DNA from: Bacillota bacterium
Lineage (GTDB): Bacteria; Bacillota; Clostridia; Lachnospirales; Lachnospiraceae
Direction: 5' to 3'
DNA length: 64,000 nucleotides
NCBI GenBank assembly: GCA_023423045.1
Contig: JAFAGA010000102.1
Span: 62,001-126,000 of the forward strand
A program made the translations under genes and the position numbers. Shown here one piece after another: positions 53,483 to 62,746 of the stretch (its first letter is position 1; every line of letters starts with the position of its first letter). The notes under the pieces were generated by a model. That model saw only the letters and a program-made list of their open reading frames with translations. It searched no databases and was not told where the DNA came from.

Positions 53483-53806
53483 CTACGGTAGGGGATACCT
53501 ATTATTTCTGACACGATAACCTATTGCCAAAATCATTTGAAGGTTATATACTTTAACTTCTCTTTGTACCTGTCTTTTACCTTCCTGTTGAACTTGTAAG
53601 TAATTCTTACAAGTTAAATTTTCCTGTAATTCGTTTTCTCCATATATGTTTTTAATATGTAAAGTAATATTCTGAGATGATGTCTGATATAACTCCGCTA
53701 TACTCCTTTGGGACATCCAGATTGTAGCATCATCGAAGTATGTATCCACTTTTGTATCACCTTTTTCATTTTGATAAATCAGAATATTTCCTTTTGAACT
53801 ATCCAT
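53483..53806 (-). pseudogene. Truncated RhuM-like gene
   Basis: About 107 codons matching the N-terminal part of RhuM family proteins: ILIYQNEKGDTKVDTYFDD, IWMSQRSIAELYQTSSQNI, and YNLQMILAIGYRVRNNR. Full members are about 330 residues and continue after GYRV. Here the frame ends soon after with PLP and stop, and no continuation is visible in the 40 bp up to the DeoR stop. RhuM genes are frequent cargo of pathogenicity islands and defence or mobile regions; this is a relic. Confidence 0.8.
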
Positions 53807-53944
53807 ATAACTGCACACCTTTCTGCTGCTCTAACTTTCATAAGACATGTTCCCTTTAATATTTTCATCCATCTATTCCATAAAGTAAGTATAGAGTATA
53901 TCACACTCGCTTACATGAGAAGTTAAATTTCAAAATCAACTTCA

Positions 53945-54118
53945 TTATGCTCTTCCTAGTTCTCCCTGATGAAACCATAACGGTCTGATGATTTCAGCAT
54001 CTACCTCCTGCTCTTCTTTTATTTCCTTTAACACTGCATTTTCAGCTTTCTCATGAAGCGTCACCCTTCCGCCCGGTAACTAATAATATGGAGAACGCTC
54101 ATCATGCATTGCTAAAAG
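53945..54118 (-). pseudogene. Nudix hydrolase remnant with in-frame stop
   Basis: The minus-strand translation reads ERSPYY, a TAG stop, then LPGGRVTLHEKAENAVLKEI and KEEQEVDAEI, a recognisable Nudix box in which the Arg is Lys and the second Gly is Glu. The internal stop, the lack of a start and the short tail (ending GELGRA) mark it as a decayed fragment. It was too short for a normal ORF call. Between it and the RhuM remnant (53820-53944) I see nothing. Confidence 0.75.
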
Positions 54119-54128
54119 CTTGTTATCG

Positions 54129-54995
54129 TTAATTATTTTTCATACATATCATTTTATTTTCTTCAACATTAATATCCTTTGCTATGACATCACATTTGGT
54201 CATCAGCAGAAAGTAGATATTTTTGTTTTCTTCACTCAAGCATTCATAGTTTGCCTGCCCCTTCGCTATTATTACATCTGCCTGTCGATAGGCATCTTTA
54301 AATTCCGTACTTGTTCGCTTCAGGACAGTCCCAAGAGATCCGTCTCCGTTATCTATGATTTCCGCATATTCATCAATCCCTACCGCATATGCATCTTCCG
54401 CGATAGAATCATTTACAACAGGCTCACCCCGTACTCCAAACAGTAATCTGACATCAGGATTCTGTTCTTTTATTTTCTTTAAAAGGAGCTTGTCCATGCA
54501 GATTTCCCCGCAATTATCACCTAAATACAGCAATACCTTCGCACTTAAAATATCTTCCATTAACATCCGGGAATCATCTATTGCCAATTCTAACTGTTCC
54601 ATTTTATCAAAGCAATCATAGATATCTTCTAATAATGTATTGTGAATCGGATTGAAGTCTATGATATTTCCAACAATGGCATACCGCACTGCCAATTGAA
54701 ACGCATTTGGGGCCTGTTCAATTTTCTTCTCAAATTCAGGCAGCAATTTCAAAAACAATGTATTATAGTGATTTCTGGTTTCTTTATAGGGGTCCGGGTT
54801 ATTCGCATGTTTTTTTATCACGCCAAAAACCTCCCCTATAATTTCTGGCGTTGTTATCTCAAAATCCATTTTGCTAAGATAAGCAAAAACTTCTCTCAGT
54901 AACTCTTCCTTTGCTTTTGTATCCATTCCTGTTATATTTGCCACTTTGATCACCTGATTGACTACACATGGCAAGCATTTATCATGCATTTTCAT
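54129..54995 (-). CDS. DUF89/ARMT1-type damage-control phosphatase
   Basis: A 288-residue cytoplasmic metal-dependent phosphatase-like protein. Prokaryotic subfamily marks are the N-terminal C7-x2-C10 (KCLPCVVNQ), the metal site D-N in YLGDNCGEIC, the second acidic segment DNGDGSLGTV and the late AKGQANYECLS. Family members hydrolyse sugar phosphates and phosphorylated metabolites that form as damage products. GAGGTACGG precedes the ATG. It is a stand-alone gene in an AT-rich area between the remnants and the PHP operon. Confidence 0.88.
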   Translation of the reverse strand: MKMHDKCLPCVVNQVIKVANITGMDTKAKEELLREVFAYLSKMDFEITTPEIIGEVFGVIKKHANNPDPYKETRNHYNTLFLKLLPEFEKKIEQAPNAFQLAVRYAIVGNIIDFNPIHNTLLEDIYDCFDKMEQLELAIDDSRMLMEDILSAKVLLYLGDNCGEICMDKLLLKKIKEQNPDVRLLFGVRGEPVVNDSIAEDAYAVGIDEYAEIIDNGDGSLGTVLKRTSTEFKDAYRQADVIIAKGQANYECLSEENKNIYFLLMTKCDVIAKDINVEENKMICMKNN

Positions 54996-55100
54996 AACCG
55001 TACCTCATCTGGTTTAAATAATTCGCGTTCTAAATCGCTTAATAAATTTATATTACCATAATATCATAAAGAAAAATATAAATAAATTAAATCCATCAAA

Positions 55101-55150
55101 CAAAAGCCAAGCAAAAACCACCCATTAAAAGGCGATTTTTTGCTTGGCTC
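55101..55150 (-). terminator. Terminator of the PHP/importer operon
   Basis: GCCAAGCAAAAA (55106-55117) and TTTTTTGCTTGGC (55136-55148) form a 12-bp stem around an 18-base loop, about 70 bp after the PHP gene stop on the minus strand. Confidence 0.8.
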
Positions 55151-55216
55151 ATATTTATCAATATGCTCATCTCTCAGTTAAGTATTTTATAGCTGCCGTT
55201 CATTTAATTTAAAACT

Positions 55217-56518
55217 TTAATCAAAGTAAATTGGATTTGATATCAACACCCTCATTTGCCCAAATTCCGGTATGAGCTTTCTAATTACCTCATAGCGACA
55301 GAACCTGGCATCTTCATATTTCCTCCGAAGCTCCAATTCTTTGACACCCTCCTGGCAAATAATTTCTTCCGTCCCGCGATCTGTAATTATGCAAATCATA
55401 TCATTGGTTTTCAAATTCCAAAAGCGCATCGTTATCTCACTTCCTATGGAAGCAGTTTCTCCCAATATCTTTCCATCAGCCTCCGCATACAAATCCGGTC
55501 CCTTGACAGATAAGGAAACATAACTATTTCCATTTTTTATAGCCTGCGCTATATCTTCGTTTGTATTGGATTTAGCATAGACACAAGTACACGGTGTCCC
55601 CATTAGACTCAATACATCATGACGGTGAAAATCACTTCCTCCAACAATAGAAATCTTTCTATTATTTAACAGCTGTATATGCCACCATTCCAAACATTTC
55701 AGATTAGAGGATATCGGAAGCCCGCCATTCCAAACCTCTATCGCATCATATTCAAAGTTTTCCATACCCCATTTCCAACCGCAATTGGGACAGAAGGGAT
55801 GATTTAGCACCAGAAGCGCTCCGTTCTTTTTCGCTTCCGTTAGTTTTTCCTGTGCCTCCGATAAGGAATTTACACAAAACGCACTTTCAAACGGCTTCTT
55901 TACACCAAGAAGCCCCGCATGACCTTTGTAATGGGTCCACTCTGTTCCAGGAATTACAGTAATCCCTTCCACCTCAACACTTTGAAAGTTATGGGCATAA
56001 TTGTTATGGTCTGTCACAAAAATAAAGTCAAGTCCCAACTGCCTGCCCAACTGAGCAACTCCCGTTACAGACAATGTACCGTCAGAACCAAGAGTATGCA
56101 TATGGGTGTCCCCTTTTAGCAGTCTGAGCTCTTTCTTGGTAAATGCGATATGATAGGTCACCATACAGCCACCATCCTGCACCTTATACGCGCCGATAAT
56201 GATACTCCAGGTTCCCGCATCGGTATTCACCGCCGCAAAGCCCTGAGAGCTCTTTGCCGAGGAGATAAATATATTACTGCGATCCGATCCGGAAGATCCG
56301 ATATAGCTCCCGCCCGCACCATTTAACCCCAGGTCAATGATATTAATTTCCCTGCAAACCGTGCTATTATCTTCTTTGGTTTCATTAAGAAATCTCATAT
56401 ACTCATATGAAATTTCCACCTTCTCCACATCTTCCGGTACTTCAAAGGGCAGCAGGAAATAGGAACCTTCTTCTTCTTTTTTTATGAAGCGCTCTATTTT
56501 TATTTCTATTTTATTCAT
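55217..56518 (-). CDS. CehA/McbA-type PHP domain hydrolase
   Basis: A 433-residue protein. Residues 1-130 are a beta-rich N-terminal domain. From about 135 the PHP metallohydrolase starts: H139 and H141 in GDTHMHTLGSDGTL, D146, then FVTDHNNYAH, PGTEWTHYKGHAGLLG, LVLNHPFCPN and GGSDFHRHD, i.e. the metal ligands of a trinuclear site. No signal peptide. Members hydrolyse phosphate esters or carbamates; here a phosphorylated or esterified sugar is likely. The ATG follows GGAGAATAAAGGATC. It is the last gene of the operon starting at 62272. Confidence 0.85.
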   Translation of the reverse strand: MNKIEIKIERFIKKEEEGSYFLLPFEVPEDVEKVEISYEYMRFLNETKEDNSTVCREINIIDLGLNGAGGSYIGSSGSDRSNIFISSAKSSQGFAAVNTDAGTWSIIIGAYKVQDGGCMVTYHIAFTKKELRLLKGDTHMHTLGSDGTLSVTGVAQLGRQLGLDFIFVTDHNNYAHNFQSVEVEGITVIPGTEWTHYKGHAGLLGVKKPFESAFCVNSLSEAQEKLTEAKKNGALLVLNHPFCPNCGWKWGMENFEYDAIEVWNGGLPISSNLKCLEWWHIQLLNNRKISIVGGSDFHRHDVLSLMGTPCTCVYAKSNTNEDIAQAIKNGNSYVSLSVKGPDLYAEADGKILGETASIGSEITMRFWNLKTNDMICIITDRGTEEIICQEGVKELELRRKYEDARFCRYEVIRKLIPEFGQMRVLISNPIYFD

Positions 56519-56546
56519 GATCCTTTATTCTCCTCCCAAAGACTTC

Positions 56547-57419
56547 TTATTCCTTCGATGCTCCTAAATTCATTCCTGCAAGAAGGTATCGCTGAGCAAA
56601 AACATAAATCAACAGCAGTGGTATCGTAGATATTATGATAGTCGCCATAACCGCATTCTCCGGTGCGAAAGCAGTCCCCGAGGTTGAATTGTCCTGCAGG
56701 ATCATCGCCTTTAGCATAAGCGGTAAAGTAAATTTATTCTGGTCTGTGATCAAGGTAGCCGGCAGCATAATACTATTCCATTTTGCAACATATTCCATAA
56801 AGAATACGGTCGCTAATCCCGGTTTTGATATTGGCAGATAAATTCCTGCAAAAATACGAAGTTCCGAGGCCCCGTCTATTCTCCCCGATTCTGCAAGAGA
56901 ATATGGTACGGAGGTAAAATAGTTTCTCATTAATAATATACTAAACCCGGAAATTAATCCATTGACAATAAGTCCTGTATAGCTATTTAGTAAACTCAGC
57001 TGTTTATTCATCTGGTAGACCGAGATTAATGTCAAGTCACCCGGTATCATCATTGTCAGCATGATAAAAGAAGTAATAAACTTCTTAAACGGCAGATCCT
57101 TCTGAATCAAAACATAACCGGCAAAAGCGGATAATACCACCTGCGACACAACTCCTACCGAGGTGACAAAAAAGGAGTTAAAAAATGGCCGAAGCAATTT
57201 CGTTACCTTATAAACATATTCGTATCCTTCAAAGCTAAAATCATCCCACCATAGCTTAACTCCACTCTGTGTTGAACTAAGCGCCGTGGATGTGGATACA
57301 ACAAATGCATTCCACATAGGAATTACCATAATAATAAAAATGCTTAACAATAGGATGCCGGCTATCGCCTTTTGAGGGATCGACAGTTCATTTTTTAATG
57401 CTCTTCTTTTTTTCTGCAT
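56547..57419 (-). CDS. Sugar ABC transporter permease, YtcP/MalG type
   Basis: A 290-residue inner-membrane permease. The EAA loop is recognisable as AESGRIDGASELR followed by IYLPISKPGLA, with Ala-Ser-Gly in place of the commoner Glu-Ala-Ala. It ends LLAGMNLGASKE. ATG 57419 follows TAGGAGGG; the longer frame overlaps the upstream gene. Ten bp separate it from the LplB-type partner. Confidence 0.92.
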   Translation of the reverse strand: MQKKRRALKNELSIPQKAIAGILLLSIFIIMVIPMWNAFVVSTSTALSSTQSGVKLWWDDFSFEGYEYVYKVTKLLRPFFNSFFVTSVGVVSQVVLSAFAGYVLIQKDLPFKKFITSFIMLTMMIPGDLTLISVYQMNKQLSLLNSYTGLIVNGLISGFSILLMRNYFTSVPYSLAESGRIDGASELRIFAGIYLPISKPGLATVFFMEYVAKWNSIMLPATLITDQNKFTLPLMLKAMILQDNSTSGTAFAPENAVMATIIISTIPLLLIYVFAQRYLLAGMNLGASKE

Positions 57420-57429
57420 AGTATCCCTC

Positions 57430-58335
57430 CTATTCACTGTAGGTGTCATCATATCGGGTTAATTTACGTACCGTAAACGATATAATCATAGTCGCTAATA
57501 ATACAAGCGTTGCTGCCGATGTCGCCAGCCCGATTTTAAATTGAATGATACCATCGTTAAAAATCAGGTATAGCAAGTTTCGCACTTCGTCAAGAATGGA
57601 TGAATTGGCCATTATAAATATTTGATCAAAATTACGAAGCACACCCATGGCTGCTAAAACGGCTACCACCTTCATCGTTGGGACAATATTAGGCAATGTT
57701 ATTTTCATCATTTGCTTAAGCCTGGAAGCACCATCAATCGATGCCGCTTCGTAGATATTGGGATCAATCGAAACAATCGCTGCCAAAAACAGCGCCGCAT
57801 AGTATCCCGCACCCTTCCATGCCCCGGTAAAAATCATAATTCCCCTTGCAAATGCAGGTTCCGCCATAAATACGATGGGTCGGAACATATCTCCTTGAAG
57901 CATTTTTAATATTCCGTTAACCAGTCCTGTAGGTGATAAAATGGTAATCCACAAGCCGCCGACAACTGCCCAGGATAATAGGTTGGGAATGTAAGTCACC
58001 GTCTGAATTAATGATTTAAAAACCTTACTTTTGATTTCATTTAGTAATAACGCTATTAAAAGCCCCCAGACGAACTGCAGAAGGAAAGTACCAATTCCAA
58101 CAGCAAGACTATTCCAGAGCGCCTTCATGTAAAGCGGATTTTTGGCAATATTAATGTAATTCTCAATTCCTATGAATTGTGAACCGCCCAGGATTTTTAC
58201 CTGTCGAAAGCTGTTAAAAATACCAAGGGCAAGAGGATAATATGAGAAAATCAAAAAATACGCAACGATTGGTAACAGCATAAGATAAATAAAGCGGTAT
58301 CTTGCAACCCTTTTTAAATACTTGGAAGCCTTCAC
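57430..58335 (-). CDS. Sugar ABC transporter permease, LplB/UgpA type
   Basis: A 301-residue inner-membrane permease. It has YFLIFSYYPLALGIFNSFRQ near the N-terminus and the EAA loop YEAASIDGASRLK followed by ITLPNIVPTMK. The start is GTG at 58335 with a strong AAAGGAGG upstream. Its binding protein is not adjacent but is probably the lipoprotein at 62272-60794, separated by a symporter gene and a deacetylase gene. Confidence 0.92.
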   Translation of the reverse strand: MKASKYLKRVARYRFIYLMLLPIVAYFLIFSYYPLALGIFNSFRQVKILGGSQFIGIENYINIAKNPLYMKALWNSLAVGIGTFLLQFVWGLLIALLLNEIKSKVFKSLIQTVTYIPNLLSWAVVGGLWITILSPTGLVNGILKMLQGDMFRPIVFMAEPAFARGIMIFTGAWKGAGYYAALFLAAIVSIDPNIYEAASIDGASRLKQMMKITLPNIVPTMKVVAVLAAMGVLRNFDQIFIMANSSILDEVRNLLYLIFNDGIIQFKIGLATSAATLVLLATMIISFTVRKLTRYDDTYSE

Positions 58336-58417
58336 AAGCTTTTTCCTCCTTTATACGACATCCTTTTTATGTCTAATCCGATCATATAGTCCCTTATTGC
58401 AAGTCCCTCTATTCTAT

Positions 58418-59287
58418 TTAAAAGGGAGCATTATCCCAGGATACCAGCTTTATATTTTCTTGACTGATGACCTTTTGCAGCTCATCATCCAACAGGAAAC
58501 GGTATTCCCATATACGCTTCTGCCACTCTGGTGTGATTAACCTATAAGTACTATTCTCCTCGGAAGGATGCATAAATAATTCCGTAACACCTTCATCAAC
58601 ATTTCGAACGGCATTCAAATAGAAGTTTTTCAACTGTTCATAAGACGAAATATCCCGTATGGAGAATGGATTGGTTACGATATCCATCGGTAAGGATACA
58701 CCTAATTCGTTTGCATAACTCACTGCCTTTGTATGTACCTGATCAATTTCCTCCGGAATATTGCCTTGAAATATGGCCTTCAGGTACTTCTTAGATTTCG
58801 GAAACCGAAACGGCAATCGCTTCCTGAGACAGATCTCAAATGCCTCTTTCAGGAATGACCTGCCGTTAAGACCATAAAGTGTCCCGCAATGACTATCCAT
58901 ATGGGTAGGTTGATACCCCATATCCTTAATAAAATGATATTGGGCTTCAAGCTCAATGGCAACCTCCTGCTCCTTTGCATTTTCATAGAAGATATCCTGA
59001 TCCACATGAAAATTACCGTCACCGTCAAGCAGCGACGGGATGATATTCCTGGGTGCGATACCCCTCCACTTTTCCTGCATAAAATCAGAATTTAACATAG
59101 CATGAAGCCCCATCCTGATCCTATTATCCTTACTTGCCCGGTTGACCGCGTTCCGTGCTTCCCTGGCACAAACCATTACGGTAGTGGAAGTGATTCTTCC
59201 CTCTCTGAATAGATGTTCAATTGCATCATTTGCTTCAGTACATAAACCAAAATCATCCGCATTTATAATAAGGTATCGTTCAGACAC
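58418..59287 (-). CDS. ChbG/YdjC family carbohydrate deacetylase
   Basis: A 289-residue TIM-barrel-like hydrolase. LIINADDFGLCTEAND (D11, D12) at the N-terminus, GLHAMLNSDF, and THMDSHCGTLYGLNG with the metal His residues define the family, which removes acetyl groups from chitobiose-type or other N-acetylated sugars. The start is GTG 59287 with AAGGAGATACT upstream, 12 bp after the symporter gene. An acetylated amino-sugar oligosaccharide is therefore a likely substrate of the operon (inference). Confidence 0.9.
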   Translation of the reverse strand: MSERYLIINADDFGLCTEANDAIEHLFREGRITSTTVMVCAREARNAVNRASKDNRIRMGLHAMLNSDFMQEKWRGIAPRNIIPSLLDGDGNFHVDQDIFYENAKEQEVAIELEAQYHFIKDMGYQPTHMDSHCGTLYGLNGRSFLKEAFEICLRKRLPFRFPKSKKYLKAIFQGNIPEEIDQVHTKAVSYANELGVSLPMDIVTNPFSIRDISSYEQLKNFYLNAVRNVDEGVTELFMHPSEENSTYRLITPEWQKRIWEYRFLLDDELQKVISQENIKLVSWDNAPF

Positions 59288-59299
59288 AGTATCTCCTTT

Positions 59300-60601
59300 C
59301 TATTCTCCCGCAAGCGGCTGTACTTTCTTTGTATTTTTAGAAAAACTTAAAAACCGTGAAAATATACAGCCAATAATAATTAAAACAAATGGAAATATTG
59401 TTAGAAGGAACCTCGCTGCGCCGCCGGGATTATCTCCCGGAATATCCCCGCTTTCAAATCCGTAGATTTGAAATACAAGAAAGAAAGCAAGACTGGTAAA
59501 AAGGCCATTTAATCGATTCATAAAGCCGGAAGCACTGATAAAAATCGCTTCCCGACGCTTTCCCGATTTCTCCGAATCTTCATCGATAATTCTTGCTCCG
59601 ATCAAGTCCATTGTAGATATTACACCGGCAAATCCAAAACCTACCAATGCACTCGCAAGAATTGCAGTGATTAGGGAATTAGCAAAATAGAGCGGAACAA
59701 AGCCAGCCCCCAGGGTCAGCAGTGCAATTCGCCATATCGGAAGTACGGAATATCGTTTGATCAGTTTAGCCCAAACAGCAACTGCTGCTATGGCAATAAT
59801 AAGAACGGTAGCAAATAAAATAGTTGACTGTCCGTCAGGTATCTTAAGAGAATATTTCGTATAAAACGGAATGGCTGCTAAAACCAACGACATCGTCGCG
59901 CTATAAAAAGCATTCGCCAGACCGGCAATCCAGAATTTCTTATTTCTGAATAAAGATTTAAGACTGTCCCATAGCTGCGGCTTCTCACTTTTCAGATCTT
60001 CCGGATTCTCGCGGCAGCCAAAGGTGGAATATAGGATTACACCTGCACCCAATACTCCGTATATAACTGCAGTCAAAGGATATCCTATCTTACCGGTAAC
60101 CAGAGGCGTCAGCGCAATGCTGATAATCATAGCCACCAGCTGAAATGCCTGTCTCATGGCATTCGTGCTCGCTCTTAAGGCGTCCCCCTTAAACAACTCC
60201 GGAAACAATGCGCCATAATTGGCATTCACCAGAGAATCCAACGTTCCGGTTAATATGTATATTAATAAAAAGTAAACAAACAGGGAATCCCCCTTAAGAA
60301 AGGATGGAGTATTATAAAACGCGATCAAGCCCAGTGCAAGTAACGGCGCACCAATCACCAGCCAGGGTCTTCGTCTTCCCCATTTCGTCCGTGTTCGATC
60401 TGAAAAATATCCATACACCGGATTGTCAATTGCATCAATAAATGTGTAAATCAGTAATACCAAGGAAAAGGACGCTGTGCTCAGACCAAGTTTATCGACA
60501 TAATAAATTGCTGCATATGTTTTAAACATATTGACAGGAATAGAAGTGCCAAACATCCCTATTGCGTAACGAATTGGACGTGTTTTTAACTCTGAAGTCA
60601 T
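59300..60601 (-). CDS. GPH family sugar:cation symporter
   Basis: A 433-residue transporter with 12 predicted membrane segments. DRTRTKWGRRRPWL between segments 2 and 3 is the diagnostic loop of the MelB/XynB family; DAIDNPVYGYFSD just before it carries the cation-site acidic residues. ATG 60601 follows AAAGGAAT; the 25 extra codons upstream lack a site. Its presence inside an ABC importer operon is unusual: it may handle a monosaccharide or glycoside product, or export one. Confidence 0.9.
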   Translation of the reverse strand: MTSELKTRPIRYAIGMFGTSIPVNMFKTYAAIYYVDKLGLSTASFSLVLLIYTFIDAIDNPVYGYFSDRTRTKWGRRRPWLVIGAPLLALGLIAFYNTPSFLKGDSLFVYFLLIYILTGTLDSLVNANYGALFPELFKGDALRASTNAMRQAFQLVAMIISIALTPLVTGKIGYPLTAVIYGVLGAGVILYSTFGCRENPEDLKSEKPQLWDSLKSLFRNKKFWIAGLANAFYSATMSLVLAAIPFYTKYSLKIPDGQSTILFATVLIIAIAAVAVWAKLIKRYSVLPIWRIALLTLGAGFVPLYFANSLITAILASALVGFGFAGVISTMDLIGARIIDEDSEKSGKRREAIFISASGFMNRLNGLFTSLAFFLVFQIYGFESGDIPGDNPGGAARFLLTIFPFVLIIIGCIFSRFLSFSKNTKKVQPLAGE

Positions 60602-60676
60602 GACATTATTCCTTTCTGATTTAAAGTTTCTTTCTTCTAATACCTTATGTTTCTGAACACACAGCGGAAACAACAA

Positions 60677-60718
60677 GAGCAGGCTCGCACGGATGTCCCC
60701 CCAAAAACAAGCCTGCTC
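60677..60718 (-). terminator. Hairpin after the binding protein gene, partial terminator or mRNA stabiliser
   Basis: GAGCAGGCT and AGCCTGCTC, perfect 9-bp arms with a 24-base loop; the following TCTTGTTGTTT on the minus strand is only moderately T-rich. It separates the binding protein gene from the rest of the operon. Confidence 0.6.
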
Positions 60719-60793
60719 TCAATGAAATGCTACCTATTACATAGCAAATGCTGATTTCTCCGGTTCTATACCGGTATGTAAAAATAATCTTTC

Positions 60794-62272
60794 TTACCGA
60801 TCTGTTACACCAAGAGAAACAAGTTCATTCCTCATACTTTCAAGACCTTTTAATACAGGAACTTCTCCCTTAATAATTTGAATTCCCCACTTACCAACGG
60901 TTGTTTTATAATCTCCTTCATTAGGAATTGATAAATCAATTGTTGCATAATCACCATAGGATACCGCTTCCTCAACACCTGGATTATAGCCAAAGGGATG
61001 TGCAAAATCCTTTTTAATCGGAAATGGTGCGCCATGGTCATTACCGTGGGTTTTCCCTACTTCAGTCATTTCATACTTACCATCTGTTACTGTATAATCA
61101 TGATCTTTAATGCCTATAGAAAGAAGTTCTCCGCCTTCCTGTGTTGCAAAGTATTCTAAAACTTTAATTGCTCCATCCACATTCGGAGCATTGGCGGGAA
61201 CACCAAATAAACTTGCACCGCCCTTACATAACATATAGGAACCATCCGGTGTTTGAACGCCCGGTAAAGATACAATCTCATATGCTTCTGCGGCAACATT
61301 GCCAGCCAAAGCATTCGCATTATGCAAGCCAACCCATGCGGCCCAATCCACAGTCACAGCCGTCTTCATGGACGCTGCGCTCATCTTGGATCTCATGTCA
61401 TTGGACTTATCAACAAAAGCACCCGGATCTAATAGTTTTTCATCATATAACTTCTTGAACCACTCCCAAACCGGAGCTGCTTCGTCGGTTGAATAAGGTG
61501 CGTACTTCTTTCCATCCGTATCAATTACAACACCTGATTTCATTCCAGCGGCTGCCATCCAGGGCTGAAGATCCCATGCATCTGCCATAACTGCATTTAA
61601 CGGATAGAACTCATTATCTGTACTCGCTTCTTTTAACTTTTTAAAAACATCATAATACCCATCTAATGTGGGGGTAATTGTCTTATAGTCTATGCCTGCA
61701 TTTTTAAGCATAACATTATTTAATGCAACAACTCTATGTACTTCTTTCTTATTAAAGCCTGCATATACTTTTCCATCTACCGTGATATCAGCCCATTCTT
61801 TTTCATCTATATTATTAGATAATATTTCAGATGCTTTCACGCGGTCCGTGATATCAAGCAGCGCATCCTGACCAATCAAATTCATATAGTCGCCGGCACC
61901 AATATAAATTAAATCATATTTCTCTCCGCCATTCAACTTCTGCATTAGAATCGTGTTGTAGTCTGATGCCGGTTTTTCAATTTGAACATCAAGGCCTGTC
62001 GCATCGCTTAAGGCTTGCTGGAATAATTGCATTTCTGCGTCATCCTTACCGCCCGTTACATTCATCATAATACGAACCGTACCGCCGGCCTGTGTATCTT
62101 CCGATCCTGCACCATCTGTTTTCGTGCCTTCGTCTTTGGTTTCTGCTCCTTTGTCTTCTGTAACACCCGTTGGCTTCGCATCGGTGTTATCCGCCTTCTG
62201 TGTACATCCGGTTAACAATCCCCCCAGTATTGTCACAAATAAGAGCACCGAAACTAATTTTCTTAACTTCAT
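60794..62272 (-). CDS. Extracellular sugar-binding lipoprotein
   Basis: The 492-residue solute-binding protein of the downstream importer. The signal peptide ends in the lipobox LLTGC (Cys23); a Thr/Asp/Gly-rich linker runs to about residue 65, followed by the SBP fold (TVRIMMNVTGGKDDAE). ATG 62272 has AAGGAGGAG upstream. It is the first gene of the operon, with a promoter at 62368-62396 and a hairpin after it that likely boosts its level relative to the later genes. Confidence 0.92.
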   Translation of the reverse strand: MKLRKLVSVLLFVTILGGLLTGCTQKADNTDAKPTGVTEDKGAETKDEGTKTDGAGSEDTQAGGTVRIMMNVTGGKDDAEMQLFQQALSDATGLDVQIEKPASDYNTILMQKLNGGEKYDLIYIGAGDYMNLIGQDALLDITDRVKASEILSNNIDEKEWADITVDGKVYAGFNKKEVHRVVALNNVMLKNAGIDYKTITPTLDGYYDVFKKLKEASTDNEFYPLNAVMADAWDLQPWMAAAGMKSGVVIDTDGKKYAPYSTDEAAPVWEWFKKLYDEKLLDPGAFVDKSNDMRSKMSAASMKTAVTVDWAAWVGLHNANALAGNVAAEAYEIVSLPGVQTPDGSYMLCKGGASLFGVPANAPNVDGAIKVLEYFATQEGGELLSIGIKDHDYTVTDGKYEMTEVGKTHGNDHGAPFPIKKDFAHPFGYNPGVEEAVSYGDYATIDLSIPNEGDYKTTVGKWGIQIIKGEVPVLKGLESMRNELVSLGVTDR

Positions 62273-62746
62273 AATTCTCCTCCTTATGGATAGTTTGTAC
62301 ATAGCTTACAATAATCCAGGCTCCCAAATACCGTATTACATTTTTATTATATGTTTGCCATAAAAGTATAATATCATATTGAATATGTTTTGTCAACTTA
62401 ATATATTTATCCTCTTATTTCACTATTTTTTTGTTTAATTTGAATATAATTTCAGCTTAAGCTTTAATATATAAAAATATATCATTATAATTTTAAAAAT
62501 CATTAAAGGTCTATATGTAATTTTTTTATCAAATTATATTTTTTGATATTTTATTACATTTATAAATTATACTTTTTAATATTTATTGCAATAATTTTGT
62601 CCATTTTTTTAGCATCATCCTCTTTTAAATAAAAGAACTGATACAAAACACATAAATATTTCATCTTCATCAAATGTAATATTAATATATTTCGCATCAG
62701 TCTCATCCATAGGCTTAAAACTTATATCATGTCGAACCCAACTGTA
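62273..62746. other. AT-rich intergenic region, 474 bp
   Basis: It holds the promoter and palindrome of the operon near 62368-62396. The remaining 62400-62746 is almost pure A/T with no gene or clear hairpin. Confidence 0.5.
62368..62396 (-). promoter_or_regulatory. Promoter of the importer/symporter operon, with operator-like palindrome
   Basis: On the minus strand TTGACA (62391-62396), 17-bp spacer, TATTAT (62368-62373). Inside the spacer lies the palindrome CATATTGAATATG (62375-62387, 6-bp arms), a natural position for repression by the GntR-type protein encoded upstream. Confidence 0.7.

Noticed and set aside
4313..54118. Genomic island integrated at tRNA-Cys
   Set aside because: Composition shifts near both ends suggest it, but I could not find a copy of the tRNA 3' end near 53.4-54.1 kb and the only recombinase lies in the middle with a different type of repeat. 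Kept only as a low-weight idea.
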